A DNA stretch of 64,000 nucleotides from Bacillus mobilis (GCF_001884045.1 NZ_MACF01000072.1:1-64000), one strand, 5' to 3'. Counted from the first letter of the stretch, positions 43,234 to 53,852 are shown. A program made the numbers and translations. Notes: generated by a model from the sequence alone, not told the origin.

Positions 43234-43617
43234 TTATAATATCGTACCCGCTTTTTCAGCACCTAACATTTCAATAATTTGATTCTCATCGTCTAATACT
43301 GCAATTTTCGGCGCTTGTTTATGAATATTTTCTTCTGCCACTAAACCGTAGCAAATGATAATAACTTTATCCCCTGGCTGTACAAGCCTTGCAGCTGCAC
43401 CATTTAAACAAACAACACCGCTACCACGTTCGCCCTTAATAACATATGTCTCTAATCGAGCACCATTATTGTTATTTACAATTTGTACTTTTTCATTTTC
43501 CACAATATTTACTGCATCCATTAAATCTTCATCAATTGTAATACTACCTACATAGTTTAAATTTGCCTCTGTTACTGTTGCGCGATGTAACTTCGCTCTC
43601 ATCATTGTGCGAAACAT
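43234..43617 (-). CDS. panD: Aspartate 1-decarboxylase PanD
   Basis: The 127-aa proenzyme has the self-cleavage site Gly-Ser in [16 protein letters not shown], which yields the pyruvoyl group. Other conserved segments are [19 protein letters not shown] and [20 protein letters not shown]. It makes beta-alanine for pantothenate. It is the last gene of the panB-panC-panD operon. Confidence 0.97.
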   Translation of the reverse strand: MFRTMMRAKLHRATVTEANLNYVGSITIDEDLMDAVNIVENEKVQIVNNNNGARLETYVIKGERGSGVVCLNGAAARLVQPGDKVIIICYGLVAEENIHKQAPKIAVLDDENQIIEMLGAEKAGTIL

Positions 43618-43629
43618 AGTTGCTCCCCC

Positions 43630-44478
43630 TTATTTAACCGTTACTGTTATATTGTCAATTAATCGTACATTCTCAAATTTAACTGCAATTGCTAAAATGA
43701 TTCGTCCTTCAATTTTATCCATTACTTGTAGTGAAGGATAAGCATATAAATCAGCATAATCTACAGTGCCTTTCGTATACGTCTCAATATACTCTTTCAC
43801 AAGAGTTGTAATGATTTCTGCATTCCGTTCGCCTGCTTCAATTTTTTCTTTCGCTATACATAGGCTGCGGTATAATTGAGGAGCCTCTTCACGCTCTTCT
43901 TGTGATAAATACACGTTACGAGAACTTTTCGCTAATCCATCTTCTTCCCTTACAATATCCACTGGTACGATCGTAATCGGAATATTAAAATCAGCGACAA
44001 ATCCTTCAATGACAGCAACTTGCTGTGCATCTTTCATACCGAAATAAGCACGCGTTGGCAATGTTATATTAAACAGTTTCATTAGCACAGTCGCAACTCC
44101 AGCAAAATGACCAGGTCTTTGTTTGCCACATAATACATCGGTACGCTTCACAACTGCTACTGTTGTCGTTTGTTCTGCTGGATACATTTCTTCTACGCTC
44201 GGATAAAATAAATAATCTACACCGTTTTCTTTTGCTACATTTTCATCTCTATCAATATCACGAGGGTATCGATCTAAATCTTCATTCGGTCCAAACTGTA
44301 GCGGATTGACAAACACGCTTAAAACTACAATTTCATTTTCTGCTCTTGCCTTACGTAATAAAGTCGCATGACCTTCATGTAAGTAACCCATCGTTGGAAC
44401 AAAACCAATACTTTTTCCACTTGTACGAAGTTCGTTTGTAATTTGCTGCATCTCTTGCACTGTAGTTACAATTTTCAT
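43630..44478 (-). CDS. panC: Pantothenate synthetase PanC
   Basis: From the ATG at 44478 the product has 282 aa. It carries [18 protein letters not shown] (ATP-binding HxGH), [32 protein letters not shown] and SSRNVYLS (KMSKS-like). It joins pantoate and beta-alanine. Its start codon overlaps the panB stop (TAATG), indicating translational coupling. Confidence 0.97.
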   Translation of the reverse strand: MKIVTTVQEMQQITNELRTSGKSIGFVPTMGYLHEGHATLLRKARAENEIVVLSVFVNPLQFGPNEDLDRYPRDIDRDENVAKENGVDYLFYPSVEEMYPAEQTTTVAVVKRTDVLCGKQRPGHFAGVATVLMKLFNITLPTRAYFGMKDAQQVAVIEGFVADFNIPITIVPVDIVREEDGLAKSSRNVYLSQEEREEAPQLYRSLCIAKEKIEAGERNAEIITTLVKEYIETYTKGTVDYADLYAYPSLQVMDKIEGRIILAIAVKFENVRLIDNITVTVK

Positions 44479-45314
44479 TATTGTTTTCCTCCGTATAACG
44501 CTAAGCATTCTTCCTCTTTCATTGTGAATGAATGTTTTTCTTCTGGAAATTGCCCTGTCTTTACTTCCGTAACGTATTGTGAAATCCCTCGCACAATCTC
44601 CTCTTGAACAGACGTATATTGCTTCACAAATTTCGGAACACGATTTACTCCGTATGAGATAAGATCATGATAAACAAGTACTTGCCCATCTACTTTTTTC
44701 CCTGCTCCAATTCCAATCGTTGGAATTGTTAGTTGCTTCGAAATTAATTCTGCTAACTGCATTGGCACACATTCTAGCACAAGCGCTATCGCACCAGCTT
44801 CCTCACATCTCTTCGCATCTTCTATTAATTTTTTTGCACTTTCAGCATCTTTTCCTTGTACTTTATACCCACCTAGTACTCCTACAGATTGAGGAGTTAA
44901 GCCTAAGTGCGCCACGACAGGAATTCCCGCGTTCGTCAAGTAATGAATCGTTGATACTACTTCCCCTGCACCTTCTACCTTCAGTGCATGAGCACCACTC
45001 TCTTGAACGATACGGCGTGCATTCACCATCGTATCTTGAGGCGACACATGATACGACATAAATGGCATATCAGTTACAATAAACGTCTCTTTCGCTCCTC
45101 GGCGTACAGCTTTCGTATGATGAATCATATCCTCTACTGTTACAGGTACTGTTGAATCGTATCCGAGCACCACCATCCCAAGGGAATCTCCAACTAGAAT
45201 CATATCAACTTCAGCTTCTTCTGCTAATTTAGCAGATGGATAATCATACGCCGTTAGCATCGTAATCGGCTCACCTTGCTCTTTCATCTTCAAAAAATCT
45301 GTTTTTGTTTTCAA
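44478..45314 (-). CDS. panB: 3-methyl-2-oxobutanoate hydroxymethyltransferase PanB
   Basis: The 278-aa enzyme has [48 protein letters not shown]-type and IPTIGIGAG motifs of PanB. It makes ketopantoate from 2-oxoisovalerate. The start is TTG, placed 7 bases after a strong RBS (AAAGGAGGAG). It is the first gene of the operon, behind a structured leader. Confidence 0.96.
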   Translation of the reverse strand: MKTKTDFLKMKEQGEPITMLTAYDYPSAKLAEEAEVDMILVGDSLGMVVLGYDSTVPVTVEDMIHHTKAVRRGAKETFIVTDMPFMSYHVSPQDTMVNARRIVQESGAHALKVEGAGEVVSTIHYLTNAGIPVVAHLGLTPQSVGVLGGYKVQGKDAESAKKLIEDAKRCEEAGAIALVLECVPMQLAELISKQLTIPTIGIGAGKKVDGQVLVYHDLISYGVNRVPKFVKQYTSVQEEIVRGISQYVTEVKTGQFPEEKHSFTMKEEECLALYGGKQ

Positions 45315-45361
45315 AAACTACTCCTCCTTTATGCAGGAGAGAGGAGATGGCCGAAATCATA

Positions 45362-45536
45362 TAAAAAACCCCTCTGGCCATAAAAGGGCAGAAGGGTTGT
45401 GTGTTAGTCGGCATTATTCATCCCTCTGTCCCAGTCCATTATTGGATCAAGGCAGAATCCAAGTTATTATTTTTTCGGATTGCTTCGAATGATGGTGCAG
45501 TTCGCTCTGATACTGCCCACATTCGAACTAATTATA
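45362..45536 (-). promoter_or_regulatory. pan-type RNA leader with terminator and promoter
   Basis: Two hairpins occur in the minus-strand leader. In the first (45484-45527) TTCGAATG pairs with CATTCGAA and GCAGT with ACTGC, with a bulged A. In the second (45425-45456) TCTGCC pairs with GG-A-CAGA, again with bulged A residues. Tandem stems with bulged A, placed ahead of panB, are features of the pan RNA motif of Firmicutes. A terminator follows (45362-45398: AACCCTTCTG with CAGAGGGGTT, then TTTTTTAT). The promoter has extended -10 TGCTATAAT (45531-45536). The ligand is not known to me. Confidence 0.6.
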
Positions 45537-45722
45537 GCAAAATCCAAAAAGGAATTACTACATTTTTTCGAAAAAATAATTTTTTATTCTCATTACGGTA
45601 TGTGAAATTTTTTATAAATAACTCAATCATAGAAAGGCAAACCTTTGTTTAAGCCCCGTATAACTCTTAAACTAATGATGCAGGTTAATGGAAGAACATA
45701 CTTAACAAAAGGAGAATTACGA

Positions 45723-46112
45723 ATGTCTATGAACAAATGGTTATTTCAATTCACCGTTCTGCTTGTGATAATTGTAGGGATGGTAACTTTTAGCTCCTTC
45801 CATGCATTTGCCTCAGTTAACGTCGTAACACAACCTATCGATTCAACGAAAGTAATTGAAGTTGAATTAAACGATGATTACTTTCAGCCAAACGTCATCA
45901 CAATTCCAATTGAAGAGTCAACAACATTGCTCTTAAAAAACAAAGGTAAGAATGAACACACCTTTACAGTGAAAAAACTTGGCATTGACGTCGTAGTTGA
46001 ACCCGGAAAAAATAAAAACATTACCGTGAAACCTACAAGTACTGGTACATATGAATTAATATGCCGGTACCATCTTCTAAAAGGAATGGAAGGCAAAGTA
46101 ATAGTCAAATAA
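45723..46112 (+). CDS. Secreted cupredoxin-domain protein
   Basis: From the ATG at 45723 (RBS AAAGGAGAATTACGA) the product has 129 aa. A signal peptide or anchor (residues 5-30, WLFQFTVLLVIIVGMVTF) precedes a single cupredoxin domain. The type 1 copper ligands are visible: His in KNEHTFTV, then Cys, His and Met in ICRYHLLKGMEGKV. It probably binds copper or carries electrons outside the membrane. The TAA stop is the start of a bcr-type repeat (46109-46265). Confidence 0.85.
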   Translation: MSMNKWLFQFTVLLVIIVGMVTFSSFHAFASVNVVTQPIDSTKVIEVELNDDYFQPNVITIPIEESTTLLLKNKGKNEHTFTVKKLGIDVVVEPGKNKNITVKPTSTGTYELICRYHLLKGMEGKVIVK

Positions 46113-46265
46113 AGTGAAACTTTAATCAGTGGGGGTTTTCTTCATCCCCCACTAATTATCAGCCCTCACCAATCGGACTTTTATGGGCAGTTGATCCCCC
46201 ACCTAACTTCTTTGCTTTCGCTGAATTTTGAGGTGGGGGTCTTACTGCCCATTAAAGCGGGATAA
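46109..46265. repeat. bcr-type dispersed repeat, copy 3
   Basis: A 157-bp copy with the same termini as the copies at 4216 and 9347. Both hairpins are present (AGTGGGGGTTTTC..CCCCCACT and CCCCCACCT..AGGTGGGGG). The first TAA is the cupredoxin stop codon. The right end runs directly into the birA terminator. Confidence 0.85.
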
Positions 46266-46292
46266 AAAGAAGTTCCAAAAAGGAACTTCTTT
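46264..46292 (-). terminator. Terminator of the mgsA-birA gene cluster
   Basis: AAGAAGTTCC and GGAACTTCTT pair around a 5-nt loop and end in TTTTTATC on the minus strand. Its outer bases touch the repeat. Confidence 0.88.
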
Positions 46293-47272
46293 TACTTAAT
46301 TTCGATATCCGCAGAATGAATGTGATGTACTTTCCCTTCATGATCCTCCAGAAGCAATACACCATCCTCTGTAATTCCTTTTGCCACCCCTATAATTGTC
46401 TCTCTCATCGTTCGAGCGGTAATTTCTTTCCCGATGCTAACAGCGTAACTTTCCCAAAGAATTTTAATAACAGAGAAACCATTTTGTAAATACTCTTCAT
46501 ATAATTTTTCTAGTTGTAAAAAGATTTGCTGCATAAGCTCTGCACGAACAATTGGCTTACCGGACTCAATCGCTAAAGAAGTAGCAATATGCTGAATTTC
46601 CTCATCAAAATGTTCTTGCTTTTGATTCGCATTAATACCAATACCCATAATGACAGCATTAATTTTATCAGGATCCGCCTGCATTTCTGTTAATATACCT
46701 ACAGCCTTTTTACCTTGAATTAAAATATCATTTGGCCATTTTATTCCTACGTTTACACCCGTGCACTTTTCAATTGCTTGTGCAACGCTAACAGCCGCTA
46801 ACAAAGTAAGTTGTGGTGCATGATGAACCGGGATTGATGGACGTAAAATAATACTCATCCAAATTCCTGTTCCTTTTGGTGAATACCATTTCCTACTTAA
46901 ACGACCTCTGCCCGATGTTTGTTCTTCTGCCACAACAATGGTTCCTTCTTCTGCACCTTCATAAGCAAGTTTTGCTGCAATGTGCTGTGTAGATTCAACA
47001 GATTCTTCAAAATATACCGTTCTACCAATATGTTTCGTTTGTAACCCTAACTGAATTTCATTAGCAGTTACTTTGTCTGGCTTACCCGCAATGCGATAAC
47101 CTAATCGACGCACAGCCTCAAGTTCATATCCCTCATTCCGAAGGTCCTCCATATGTTTCCACACAGCGGTTCTTGAACAACCAAGTTTATCACTAATCGT
47201 TTGGCCAGATACAAACGCGCCATCCGCTTCCGAAAAAACTTGCAATAACTGCTTTCTTATAGTAGATTGCAT
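46292..47272 (-). CDS. birA: Biotin protein ligase / biotin repressor BirA
   Basis: The ATG at 47272 gives 326 aa, close to B. subtilis BirA (325). The N-terminal helix-turn-helix (SGQTISDKLGCSRTAVWKHM) marks the bifunctional repressor type. The catalytic domain has EQTSGRGRLSRKWYSPKGTG and IKWPNDILI. It attaches biotin to carboxylases and represses biotin genes. It overlaps the end of cca by 16 bases. Confidence 0.96.
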   Translation of the reverse strand: MQSTIRKQLLQVFSEADGAFVSGQTISDKLGCSRTAVWKHMEDLRNEGYELEAVRRLGYRIAGKPDKVTANEIQLGLQTKHIGRTVYFEESVESTQHIAAKLAYEGAEEGTIVVAEEQTSGRGRLSRKWYSPKGTGIWMSIILRPSIPVHHAPQLTLLAAVSVAQAIEKCTGVNVGIKWPNDILIQGKKAVGILTEMQADPDKINAVIMGIGINANQKQEHFDEEIQHIATSLAIESGKPIVRAELMQQIFLQLEKLYEEYLQNGFSVIKILWESYAVSIGKEITARTMRETIIGVAKGITEDGVLLLEDHEGKVHHIHSADIEIK

Positions 47273-48450
47273 TCTTGCAGCCACTCCCTTATACACTCTT
47301 TCTCATTAACTACGTTTCCTTGTACGATTGCTTCCTCAATTTTTTGAATCATTTCAGCAACCCATGGACCAGGCTTTTTATTTGCCCAGTTTAATAAATC
47401 ATTCCCAGTCACATTCATTTCTTGGCGACTCTTGATTGGCAATGCTTCAAACAACGTTTGTACTCGTTTAACAGATGTATGATCATAGCTTTCAATCATC
47501 GCTTCATATACTCTTTCGGCCATTTCAGCGATATGAAGTCCCGTTTTATAAAGAAGGACTGTATCCCAATCCTTCTCCTTTCTCGTACGAATTGTTAATA
47601 AAACTGCGACGATATCTTTTATTTTTTTATTCGAAAACTTCCATTGACGTAAAAAGACAGATGGATGCTCTTCTCCGATACAATATAAGAAGAATGCCCA
47701 TGCCTCAATGTCCGTTTCAAAAGAATCCCAGTTATACTGCGTAGCTTTTAATAATCTCTCTTCTGACATTTGTAAATATGGCAGATGAGAAAATAGCTTC
47801 GTTTCTACTAATTCTTGCAAGCCCTTCACGCAATATGTACCAGTTAACAGTTTCTCAAATTCCACTGTAATTCGCTCAATTGCAATATGTTCCAGTAAAT
47901 GTCCATATGTTTCAATTGCTTGTTTCGTTTTCATTTCTAAAGAAAAACCTAACGTACTTACGAAACGAATACCACGCATCATTCGCAGGGCATCTTCTTG
48001 AAAACGATCCGCAGCATTGCCGACTGTCACAATTTCTCTCTTTTGAATCGCTTCCTGTCCAGCAAATAAATCAACCATTTCGCCTTCTTCTGTCATCGCA
48101 ATTGCATTCATTGTGAAATCACGACGTTTTAGATCCTCTTCTAATGAACGAACAAATTGAACACTACTAGGTCTTCGAAAATCTTCATATTCGCTCTCTG
48201 TTCGAAAAGTGGTTACCTCATAAGGTTCACCATTTTCTACCACAATTACAGTTCCATGCTCAAGACCAACAGGAACATGTCTTGGAAATATAGCCATCAC
48301 TTCTTCTGGTAAAGCAGATGTCGCAATATCAATATCTCCAATCGGCCTATCGATCATAAGATCTCGTACGCTTCCACCGACAAAGTAGGCCTCATGTCCT
48401 TGTTGCTTTAAAGTCTCAATAATAGAACTAGCTTTTTTAAATCTTTTCAT
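47257..48450 (-). CDS. cca: CCA tRNA nucleotidyltransferase
   Basis: From the ATG at 48450 the product has 397 aa, as in B. subtilis. The nucleotidyltransferase site is [20 protein letters not shown]. Further conserved blocks are [25 protein letters not shown] and [20 protein letters not shown]. It adds or repairs the CCA end of tRNAs. It overlaps bshA upstream and birA downstream, so it lies within one tightly packed operon. Confidence 0.96.
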   Translation of the reverse strand: MKRFKKASSIIETLKQQGHEAYFVGGSVRDLMIDRPIGDIDIATSALPEEVMAIFPRHVPVGLEHGTVIVVENGEPYEVTTFRTESEYEDFRRPSSVQFVRSLEEDLKRRDFTMNAIAMTEEGEMVDLFAGQEAIQKREIVTVGNAADRFQEDALRMMRGIRFVSTLGFSLEMKTKQAIETYGHLLEHIAIERITVEFEKLLTGTYCVKGLQELVETKLFSHLPYLQMSEERLLKATQYNWDSFETDIEAWAFFLYCIGEEHPSVFLRQWKFSNKKIKDIVAVLLTIRTRKEKDWDTVLLYKTGLHIAEMAERVYEAMIESYDHTSVKRVQTLFEALPIKSRQEMNVTGNDLLNWANKKPGPWVAEMIQKIEEAIVQGNVVNEKECIREWLQECNLL

Positions 48451-49582
48451 TTTTGTCATCCCTTAGTACATCATAGTAAATCGTTTCATATTGTGAGACG
48501 ATTTTTTCAGAGCGGAACTGCTCGTAAACACTTGCTCTTGCTCGCTCTCCCATATTACGGTGAAGTTCTTCATCCTTTAATAGCTGAATGGCTTGAGTTG
48601 CCACTCCTGCTGGATTGCCAACTTCACATAAATATCCTGTTTCACCATGTTGAATGACTTCTGGAATACCTCCAACCCTTGTTCCGATACAAGGTACACC
48701 ACACGCCATCGCTTCTAATAAAACAAGACCAAAACTTTCCTTCTCTGATAGAAGCAGCATTAAATCACTCATCGCAAGTAGCTCTGCAACATTATCTTGC
48801 TTCCCTAAGAATAAGACGCGATCTTCAATATGTAGATTTTTCACTAATTGTAAAATCGTGCAAAATTCTGGTCCATCTCCTACGAGAAGCAACTTCGCAT
48901 CTACTTCTGTAACAATTTTAGCAAATGCCTGAACAACATCTTGCACACGTTTCACTTTACGGAAATTTGAAATGTGAATGAGTATCTTTTCACTCTCACT
49001 TATACCGTATTCTTTCTTTAATTGAGACATATCACGCTTGAAATATACACGTTCGTCTATAAAGTTATACACCGTTTGAATATCTTTATTTGGTTTTACT
49101 AGCTCATGTGTTTCGCTAATTAATGAATGCGAGACAGCCGTCACAACATCAGATTGCTCAATACCAAAACGAATTAAATTATTTAGCGAAGGGTCGGAAC
49201 CTAACACAGTAATATCTGTTCCATGCAAGGTTGTAACAATTTTAATACGCTCTCCAATCATTTGTTTTGCTAAATAAGCACAAATTGCATGTGGTATTGC
49301 GTAATGCACATGTAAAATGTCTAAGTTTTCTCGTTGTGCAACTTCTGCCATTTTACTAGCTAACGCTAAATCGTATGGTGGATATTGAAATACAGAGTAT
49401 TGATTTACCGTCACTTCATGAAAATAAATGTTTGGATACACTTTGTTTAACCGGAATGGTAAACCCGATGTAATAAAATGAATTTCATGCCCGCGTTCCG
49501 CTAATTGCTTTCCTAATTCTGTTCCAACAACTCCAGAACCACCTACAGAAGGATAACATGTAATACCTATTTTTAATTTCAT
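48437..49582 (-). CDS. bshA: BshA, N-acetyl-glucosaminyl L-malate synthase
   Basis: This 381-aa GT4 glycosyltransferase has [20 protein letters not shown] at the N-terminus, [13 protein letters not shown] and [13 protein letters not shown], and the UDP-sugar site [20 protein letters not shown]. It catalyses the first step of bacillithiol synthesis. Its start overlaps the bshB1 stop (ATGA). Confidence 0.96.
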   Translation of the reverse strand: MKLKIGITCYPSVGGSGVVGTELGKQLAERGHEIHFITSGLPFRLNKVYPNIYFHEVTVNQYSVFQYPPYDLALASKMAEVAQRENLDILHVHYAIPHAICAYLAKQMIGERIKIVTTLHGTDITVLGSDPSLNNLIRFGIEQSDVVTAVSHSLISETHELVKPNKDIQTVYNFIDERVYFKRDMSQLKKEYGISESEKILIHISNFRKVKRVQDVVQAFAKIVTEVDAKLLLVGDGPEFCTILQLVKNLHIEDRVLFLGKQDNVAELLAMSDLMLLLSEKESFGLVLLEAMACGVPCIGTRVGGIPEVIQHGETGYLCEVGNPAGVATQAIQLLKDEELHRNMGERARASVYEQFRSEKIVSQYETIYYDVLRDDKNEKI

Positions 49583-50283
49583 TTACATCCCCCTATTAAA
49601 TCAGCATGTAATAAAACCGGTTTCTTACTCATAAATCCCTCGGCATATAAAACTCCAACTTCTTTTCCAAACATTTTCTCACGAGCAACCACAGTTTCAA
49701 CATAACCTTCTGTTAACGGCGTTTTCACACCATCGCTCCCTGTTGAAAACTGACTTTCATATGCTTCTAATGCCTCCACTTTTATAGAAAGGTACTCACT
49801 TATATCTATACAAAAATTCGGTTTATGAAAACCATTAATCATATAATGATAAAAAGACTCTACACGATGTGGTGGAACCTCTGGCATATATTTACGAATT
49901 CCCGCTGAAAAAATAGCTTCTTCCACAATTTTTGCACAATTCGCATGATCTGGATGACGATCTTCATAATACGGTGCAAAAACTAGTTTTGGTTTATATG
50001 TACGAATCACCTTTACAATTTCACGTATATACTCTTCTTTCATATACAAACCACGGTCTGGCATCGCTAAATTCAGTCTCGTTTTTACTCCCATTATACG
50101 AGCTGCCGCCTTTGCTTCTTCTTTTCTCAACTCTATCGTTCCATTAGAAGAAAGATCAGCTTCTGTTAAATCACAAATACCTACTTCATACCCTTGTTTC
50201 GTATATTTAGCAATGGTACCAGCCATGCCGATTTCAACATCATCGGCATGAGCACCAAACGCTAATATATGTAATCCACTCAT
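49579..50283 (-). CDS. bshB1: BshB1, GlcNAc-malate deacetylase
   Basis: The ATG at 50283 gives 234 aa. The LmbE-fold zinc motif is [16 protein letters not shown], with the second metal/catalytic segment [11 protein letters not shown]. It removes the acetyl group in the second step of bacillithiol synthesis. It lies between mgsA and bshA with 4-base overlaps or short gaps. Confidence 0.95.
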   Translation of the reverse strand: MSGLHILAFGAHADDVEIGMAGTIAKYTKQGYEVGICDLTEADLSSNGTIELRKEEAKAAARIMGVKTRLNLAMPDRGLYMKEEYIREIVKVIRTYKPKLVFAPYYEDRHPDHANCAKIVEEAIFSAGIRKYMPEVPPHRVESFYHYMINGFHKPNFCIDISEYLSIKVEALEAYESQFSTGSDGVKTPLTEGYVETVVAREKMFGKEVGVLYAEGFMSKKPVLLHADLIGGCK

Positions 50284-50294
50284 AATTGTTCCCC

Positions 50295-50690
50295 TCATTT
50301 TCTTAACTTGCGGTAATCTAAATCTCCTCGCTCTAATGCGTGCATTAACATTTCAGCACTTGCCATATTCGTTGCAAGTGGAATCGCATATACATCACAT
50401 AGACGAAGCAATGCATTTACATCTGGTTCATGCGGCTGAGCAGTTAGTGGATCCCGGAAAAAAATCACCATATCCATATCATTTTTTGCAATCATTGCAC
50501 CAATTTCTTGATCGCCACCAAGAGGACCCGATTGAAATCTTGTTACAACTAAACCGGTCGCTTCCATAATACGAAGCCCTGTCGTTCCTGTTGCAAATAA
50601 TTCATGTTGTTCAAAAATTGGTTTATATGCGTATGCAAACGAAACCATGTCATTTTTCTTTTTGTCATGTGCGATTAAGGCAATTTTCAT
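50295..50690 (-). CDS. mgsA: Methylglyoxal synthase
   Basis: The 131-aa enzyme has the phosphate-binding [15 protein letters not shown] and [12 protein letters not shown], the catalytic Asp in [18 protein letters not shown], and LATNMASAE. It converts dihydroxyacetone phosphate to methylglyoxal. Bacillithiol, made by the next two genes, takes part in detoxifying methylglyoxal, so the clustering is functionally sensible. RBS AAAGGGGAG. Confidence 0.96.
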   Translation of the reverse strand: MKIALIAHDKKKNDMVSFAYAYKPIFEQHELFATGTTGLRIMEATGLVVTRFQSGPLGGDQEIGAMIAKNDMDMVIFFRDPLTAQPHEPDVNALLRLCDVYAIPLATNMASAEMLMHALERGDLDYRKLRK

Positions 50691-50704
50691 CCGTTGTCTC
50701 CCCT

Positions 50705-51505
50705 TTAGTCGATAATATTTTCTAAACCGTACACAAGATGATCTAGATTCATTACTGTATCAATTGATAGTTTTACACCCGACATAAATGATTCACGATT
50801 GAATGAATCATGACGAACCGTTAACATTTGTCCATTTCCACCAAACATTACTTCTTGATGTGCAATAAGTCCTGGTAAACGTACACTATGAATGTGAATG
50901 CCGTCTACATTTGCACCACGAGCTCCTTCTAGTTGCTCTACTTCATTTGGATGACCTTGCTGCTTTGATTCACGGTTTTGACGAATTAATTCTACTGTTT
51001 TTACCGCTGTACCAGATGGTGCATCTAACTTTTGATCATGATGCAATTCAATTACTTCAACATCTTGGAAATACTTCGCTGCCATTTGTGAGAATTTCAT
51101 CATAAGAACTGCACCAATTGCAAAGTTTGGAGCGATAATTGTTCCTACTTCTTTTTCTTTCGCATTCTCTGTTAATTGCTTTAGTTCTTCTTCTGTAAAT
51201 CCAGTTGTACCAATAACAGAACGAAGTCCACGCTCAACTGCAAGTGTAACGTGTTGTTTCCCAACTTCTGGCGTTGTTAAATCTAATAACACATCAGCTT
51301 CTACTTCCTCTAAACAAGTATGTAAATCTGCGTAAATAGGTGCATCTAGCGCTGGCATGCCTGGTAAATCAGAGATTTTCTCTCCGCCATGCTTATAATC
51401 CACTGCTGCTACTAAATTAAAATGTTCCGTTCTTTCCATAAGAAGGACTGCTTCATGTCCCATACGTCCCCTTGGTCCAGCGATAATTACTTTAATTTCT
51501 TTCAT
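50705..51505 (-). CDS. dapB: 4-hydroxy-tetrahydrodipicolinate reductase DapB
   Basis: The 266-aa reductase has the NAD(P)H loop [22 protein letters not shown], the active-site [19 protein letters not shown] and the C-terminal [10 protein letters not shown]. It serves lysine and dipicolinate synthesis, the latter needed for spores. Its ATG overlaps the ypjD stop (TAATG). Confidence 0.97.
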   Translation of the reverse strand: MKEIKVIIAGPRGRMGHEAVLLMERTEHFNLVAAVDYKHGGEKISDLPGMPALDAPIYADLHTCLEEVEADVLLDLTTPEVGKQHVTLAVERGLRSVIGTTGFTEEELKQLTENAKEKEVGTIIAPNFAIGAVLMMKFSQMAAKYFQDVEVIELHHDQKLDAPSGTAVKTVELIRQNRESKQQGHPNEVEQLEGARGANVDGIHIHSVRLPGLIAHQEVMFGGNGQMLTVRHDSFNRESFMSGVKLSIDTVMNLDHLVYGLENIID

Positions 51506-51846
51506 TATTCTTTCTCTCCCTCATCAATACGTGTCCAGCGATCTTTATCGCGAGTATTAAATTTATTCATTACAATGTTATGTGCTGTTTCTAAATCAAT
51601 ATTTAAACTATTTGCCATACAAATCATAACAAATAATACATCTCCAAGCTCTTCTTCAATACTACGTTCTTTTTCAGTTGTTTTCTTCGGTTTCTCACCA
51701 TAATAATGATTAACCTCTCTTGCAAGCTCCCCCATTTCTTCCGTTAAACGAGCCATCATTGCAAGTGGACTGAAATAACCTTCTTTAAACTGACCAATAT
51801 ATGCATCTACTTCTTTCTGCATATCCTTCATCGTTTTCGCTTCCAT
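51505..51846 (-). CDS. ypjD: MazG-like nucleotide pyrophosphohydrolase (YpjD)
   Basis: From the ATG at 51846 (RBS GAGGTGAATTGT) the product has 113 aa. The MazG metal-binding helix pair [18 protein letters not shown] and [16 protein letters not shown] (EExxE..ExxD) is intact. It probably hydrolyses non-canonical or excess nucleoside triphosphates. The longer frame (to 51903) has no good RBS. It is the first gene of the dapB-mgsA-bsh-cca-birA cluster. Confidence 0.92.
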   Translation of the reverse strand: MEAKTMKDMQKEVDAYIGQFKEGYFSPLAMMARLTEEMGELAREVNHYYGEKPKKTTEKERSIEEELGDVLFVMICMANSLNIDLETAHNIVMNKFNTRDKDRWTRIDEGEKE

Positions 51847-51958
51847 ACAATTCACCTCTAATCCTTCCTCTTTCATGTTAGCCAATTCATCGCGATTTGA
51901 CAAATATTATTCCCTGTTAAACACCTATTTGCGACCCTTTTTTGGATAGACTATAATG

Positions 51959-52085
51959 AAGTGAAACTTTCTTTTGCGGTTTTTGCAAAAGATTAGCCCG
52001 AACCAATCGGTTTCCTACGGCTGGTTCACCCTGCTTCAGAGCTTTATCTCCTACCAGCCGTTGGAACGGGGGAAAGTGAAACTTC
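51959..52085. repeat. Dispersed repeat-like element with AAGTGAAACTT termini
   Basis: AAGTGAAACTT occurs near both ends (51959-51969 and 52074-52085). Between them lie a CTTTTGCGGTTTTTGCAAAAG hairpin and CCAATCGGTTTCCTACGGCTGG and CCAGCCGTTGGAACGG segments able to pair. It shares the AAGTGAAACTTT start and a CCAATCGG stretch with the bcr-type repeats, but the rest differs. It is therefore a different family or a diverged member. It fills most of the gap between ypjD and ypjC. Confidence 0.6.
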
Positions 52086-52199
52086 TTTTGCATTTTTTTA
52101 TAGCCTGCACTATTTTTACTAACAACTAGAAATTACTTATCATTATGTTTTACCGTATCAGCGGAGCAATGCAATCTACATAATTAGGGGGATTTCTAT

Positions 52200-53081
52200 A
52201 TGACATCGAATTTGAAGATTCGAAATATCATTTTTATTTTAATCGGTTCCGCTATTTTTTCTTTCGGTATTGTGAATATCAATATTGAAAATCACCTAGC
52301 AGAAGGTGGATTTACCGGCATTACACTATTATTGTATTTTCTATTTAAGTTTGATCCTTCTTACTCAAACTTAATTTTAAATATCCCTATATTTTTCATC
52401 GGTTGGAAGTTACTCGGAAGAACAACATTTATCTATACACTAATCGGCACCTTTAGCGTATCTTTATTTCTATGGATTTTTCAACGTTACGACGTTCTCA
52501 ACTTACATTTAAACTTACAAAATGATATGACACTCGCGGCTTTATTCGCCGGGGCATTTATCGGTATCGGTCTTGGAATAATATTTAAATACGGCGGGAC
52601 TACCGGCGGTGTAGATATTATCGCGAGACTCGCTCATAAATACGTTGGCTGGAGTATGGGGAAAACGATGTTTATGTTTGATGCTATCGTCATTATCGTC
52701 TCGATTCTTACCTATTTATCATACCGCGAAGGCATGTATACGTTAGTTGCTGTTTTTATCGGGGCGAAAGTCATTGATTTTATGCAAGAAGGAGCCTATG
52801 CGGCAAAAGGAGCAACTATTATCTCAGATAAAAATGATGAAATTGCTGCCAAAATTTTATCTGATATGGAACGCGGAGCTACTTTTTTAAAAGCTGTTGG
52901 ATCGTATACAAAGGTGGAACGGAACGTATTATATTGCGTTGTTGCTAAAAATGAAATCGTGAAATTAAAAAATATTATTACTTCTGTTGATCCTCATGCC
53001 TTTGTTGCTGTAAGCGATGTACATGATGTAGTTGGTGAAGGTTTTACATTAGATGAAAATAAAAATCCGTTACATACATAA
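52200..53081 (+). CDS. ypjC: YitT family (DUF161/DUF2179) membrane protein YpjC
   Basis: The 293-aa protein has about five to six membrane helices (FILIGSAIFSFGIVNINIEN at the N-terminus), the family block GIIFKYGGTTGGVDIIARL, and a cytoplasmic C-terminal DUF2179 domain (GATIISDKNDEIAAKILSDM). RBS AGGGGGATTTCTAT. Its place beside ypjD/dapB matches B. subtilis YpjC (290 aa). Function is unknown. Confidence 0.9.
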   Translation: MTSNLKIRNIIFILIGSAIFSFGIVNINIENHLAEGGFTGITLLLYFLFKFDPSYSNLILNIPIFFIGWKLLGRTTFIYTLIGTFSVSLFLWIFQRYDVLNLHLNLQNDMTLAALFAGAFIGIGLGIIFKYGGTTGGVDIIARLAHKYVGWSMGKTMFMFDAIVIIVSILTYLSYREGMYTLVAVFIGAKVIDFMQEGAYAAKGATIISDKNDEIAAKILSDMERGATFLKAVGSYTKVERNVLYCVVAKNEIVKLKNIITSVDPHAFVAVSDVHDVVGEGFTLDENKNPLHT

Positions 53082-53087
53082 ATGCAA

Positions 53088-53121
53088 CTAGAAAAGCTAG
53101 AGAGCTTTTCTAGTTTTTTAT
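53088..53121. terminator. Bidirectional terminator of ypjC and the UDG gene
   Basis: ACTAGAAAAGCT and AGCTTTTCTAGT pair (12 bp) around AGAG, followed by TTTTTTATT. Confidence 0.9.
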
Positions 53122-53751
53122 TACATATTTTTTAAGTTTCTCTAGATCCTCATAAATAAGCTCCAATAAACTCCGATTATAAAAAATGGAAGCAGGATGA
53201 AAAGTCGGGAAAATACGATATTCTTTCTCTGACCATGTAAACTCTGCACTTTGCATATCCTTTAATTTTTGAATAGGCTGTTTTAATAATTGCCCGTGCA
53301 CATCTGTGATTTTTGTATTTTTTCCTGTTAAACGTTGAAGGCCGATATTTCCAAGCGTAACGATAAGCTTCGGGTTTATGTTCTCTAATTCATAATCTAA
53401 CAAAGGTGCATGGGCAAGTATTTCTCCTTGATTTGGCGTTCTATTATACTTTTTCTGTATGATTTCACCATTTCGTTCTTTTTTCTCTCGCCACTTATAA
53501 GGTCTACTCCGAACAGCGCTCGTAATATATACTTCCTCCCTTGTAACGTGAATCCGTTCTAAAAACTCCATTAACTGTTTTCCCGCTCTCCCGCTAAATG
53601 GAATCCCATTATGAATTTCTGTTTCACCAGGCGCTTCTCCTAGCAACATAAATTTTGGATTTTCAGGACCTTGTCCACTTAAAAAGCCTTCTAGCTGATA
53701 AGAAGCACTACGTTCTTTCACTTGTTTTACTAAATGGCTTGGATATTTCAT
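53110..53751 (-). CDS. Uracil-DNA glycosylase (family 4/5-like, no Fe-S cysteines)
   Basis: The ATG at 53751 gives 213 aa. It has the uracil-binding loop LLGEAPGETEIHNGIPFSGRAG, the second motif LIVTLGNIGLQRL, and the leucine-loop motif FPTFHPASIFYN. Family 4 enzymes usually carry four cysteines for a 4Fe-4S cluster, but this sequence contains no cysteine at all. It removes uracil from DNA. It probably has its own promoter between it and the yugP terminator. Confidence 0.87.
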   Translation of the reverse strand: MKYPSHLVKQVKERSASYQLEGFLSGQGPENPKFMLLGEAPGETEIHNGIPFSGRAGKQLMEFLERIHVTREEVYITSAVRSRPYKWREKKERNGEIIQKKYNRTPNQGEILAHAPLLDYELENINPKLIVTLGNIGLQRLTGKNTKITDVHGQLLKQPIQKLKDMQSAEFTWSEKEYRIFPTFHPASIFYNRSLLELIYEDLEKLKKYVIKN

Positions 53752-53823
53752 TCCCCCACCGCCTTTCTGCATTACTTCTATTATTTCTATTTACAATCCA
53801 TTATATAATTCAATCCACAAAAC

Positions 53824-53852
53824 AAAAAAAGACTATCAAATGATAGTCTTTA
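53824..53852 (-). terminator. Terminator of yugP
   Basis: AAAGACTATCA and TGATAGTCTTT pair around AA, with a T tract on the minus strand. It directly overlaps the stop codon. Confidence 0.9.

Noticed and set aside
45365-45530. T-box leader before panB
   Set aside because: No T-box sequence or specifier-loop elements are present. The tandem bulged-A hairpins fit the pan motif better.
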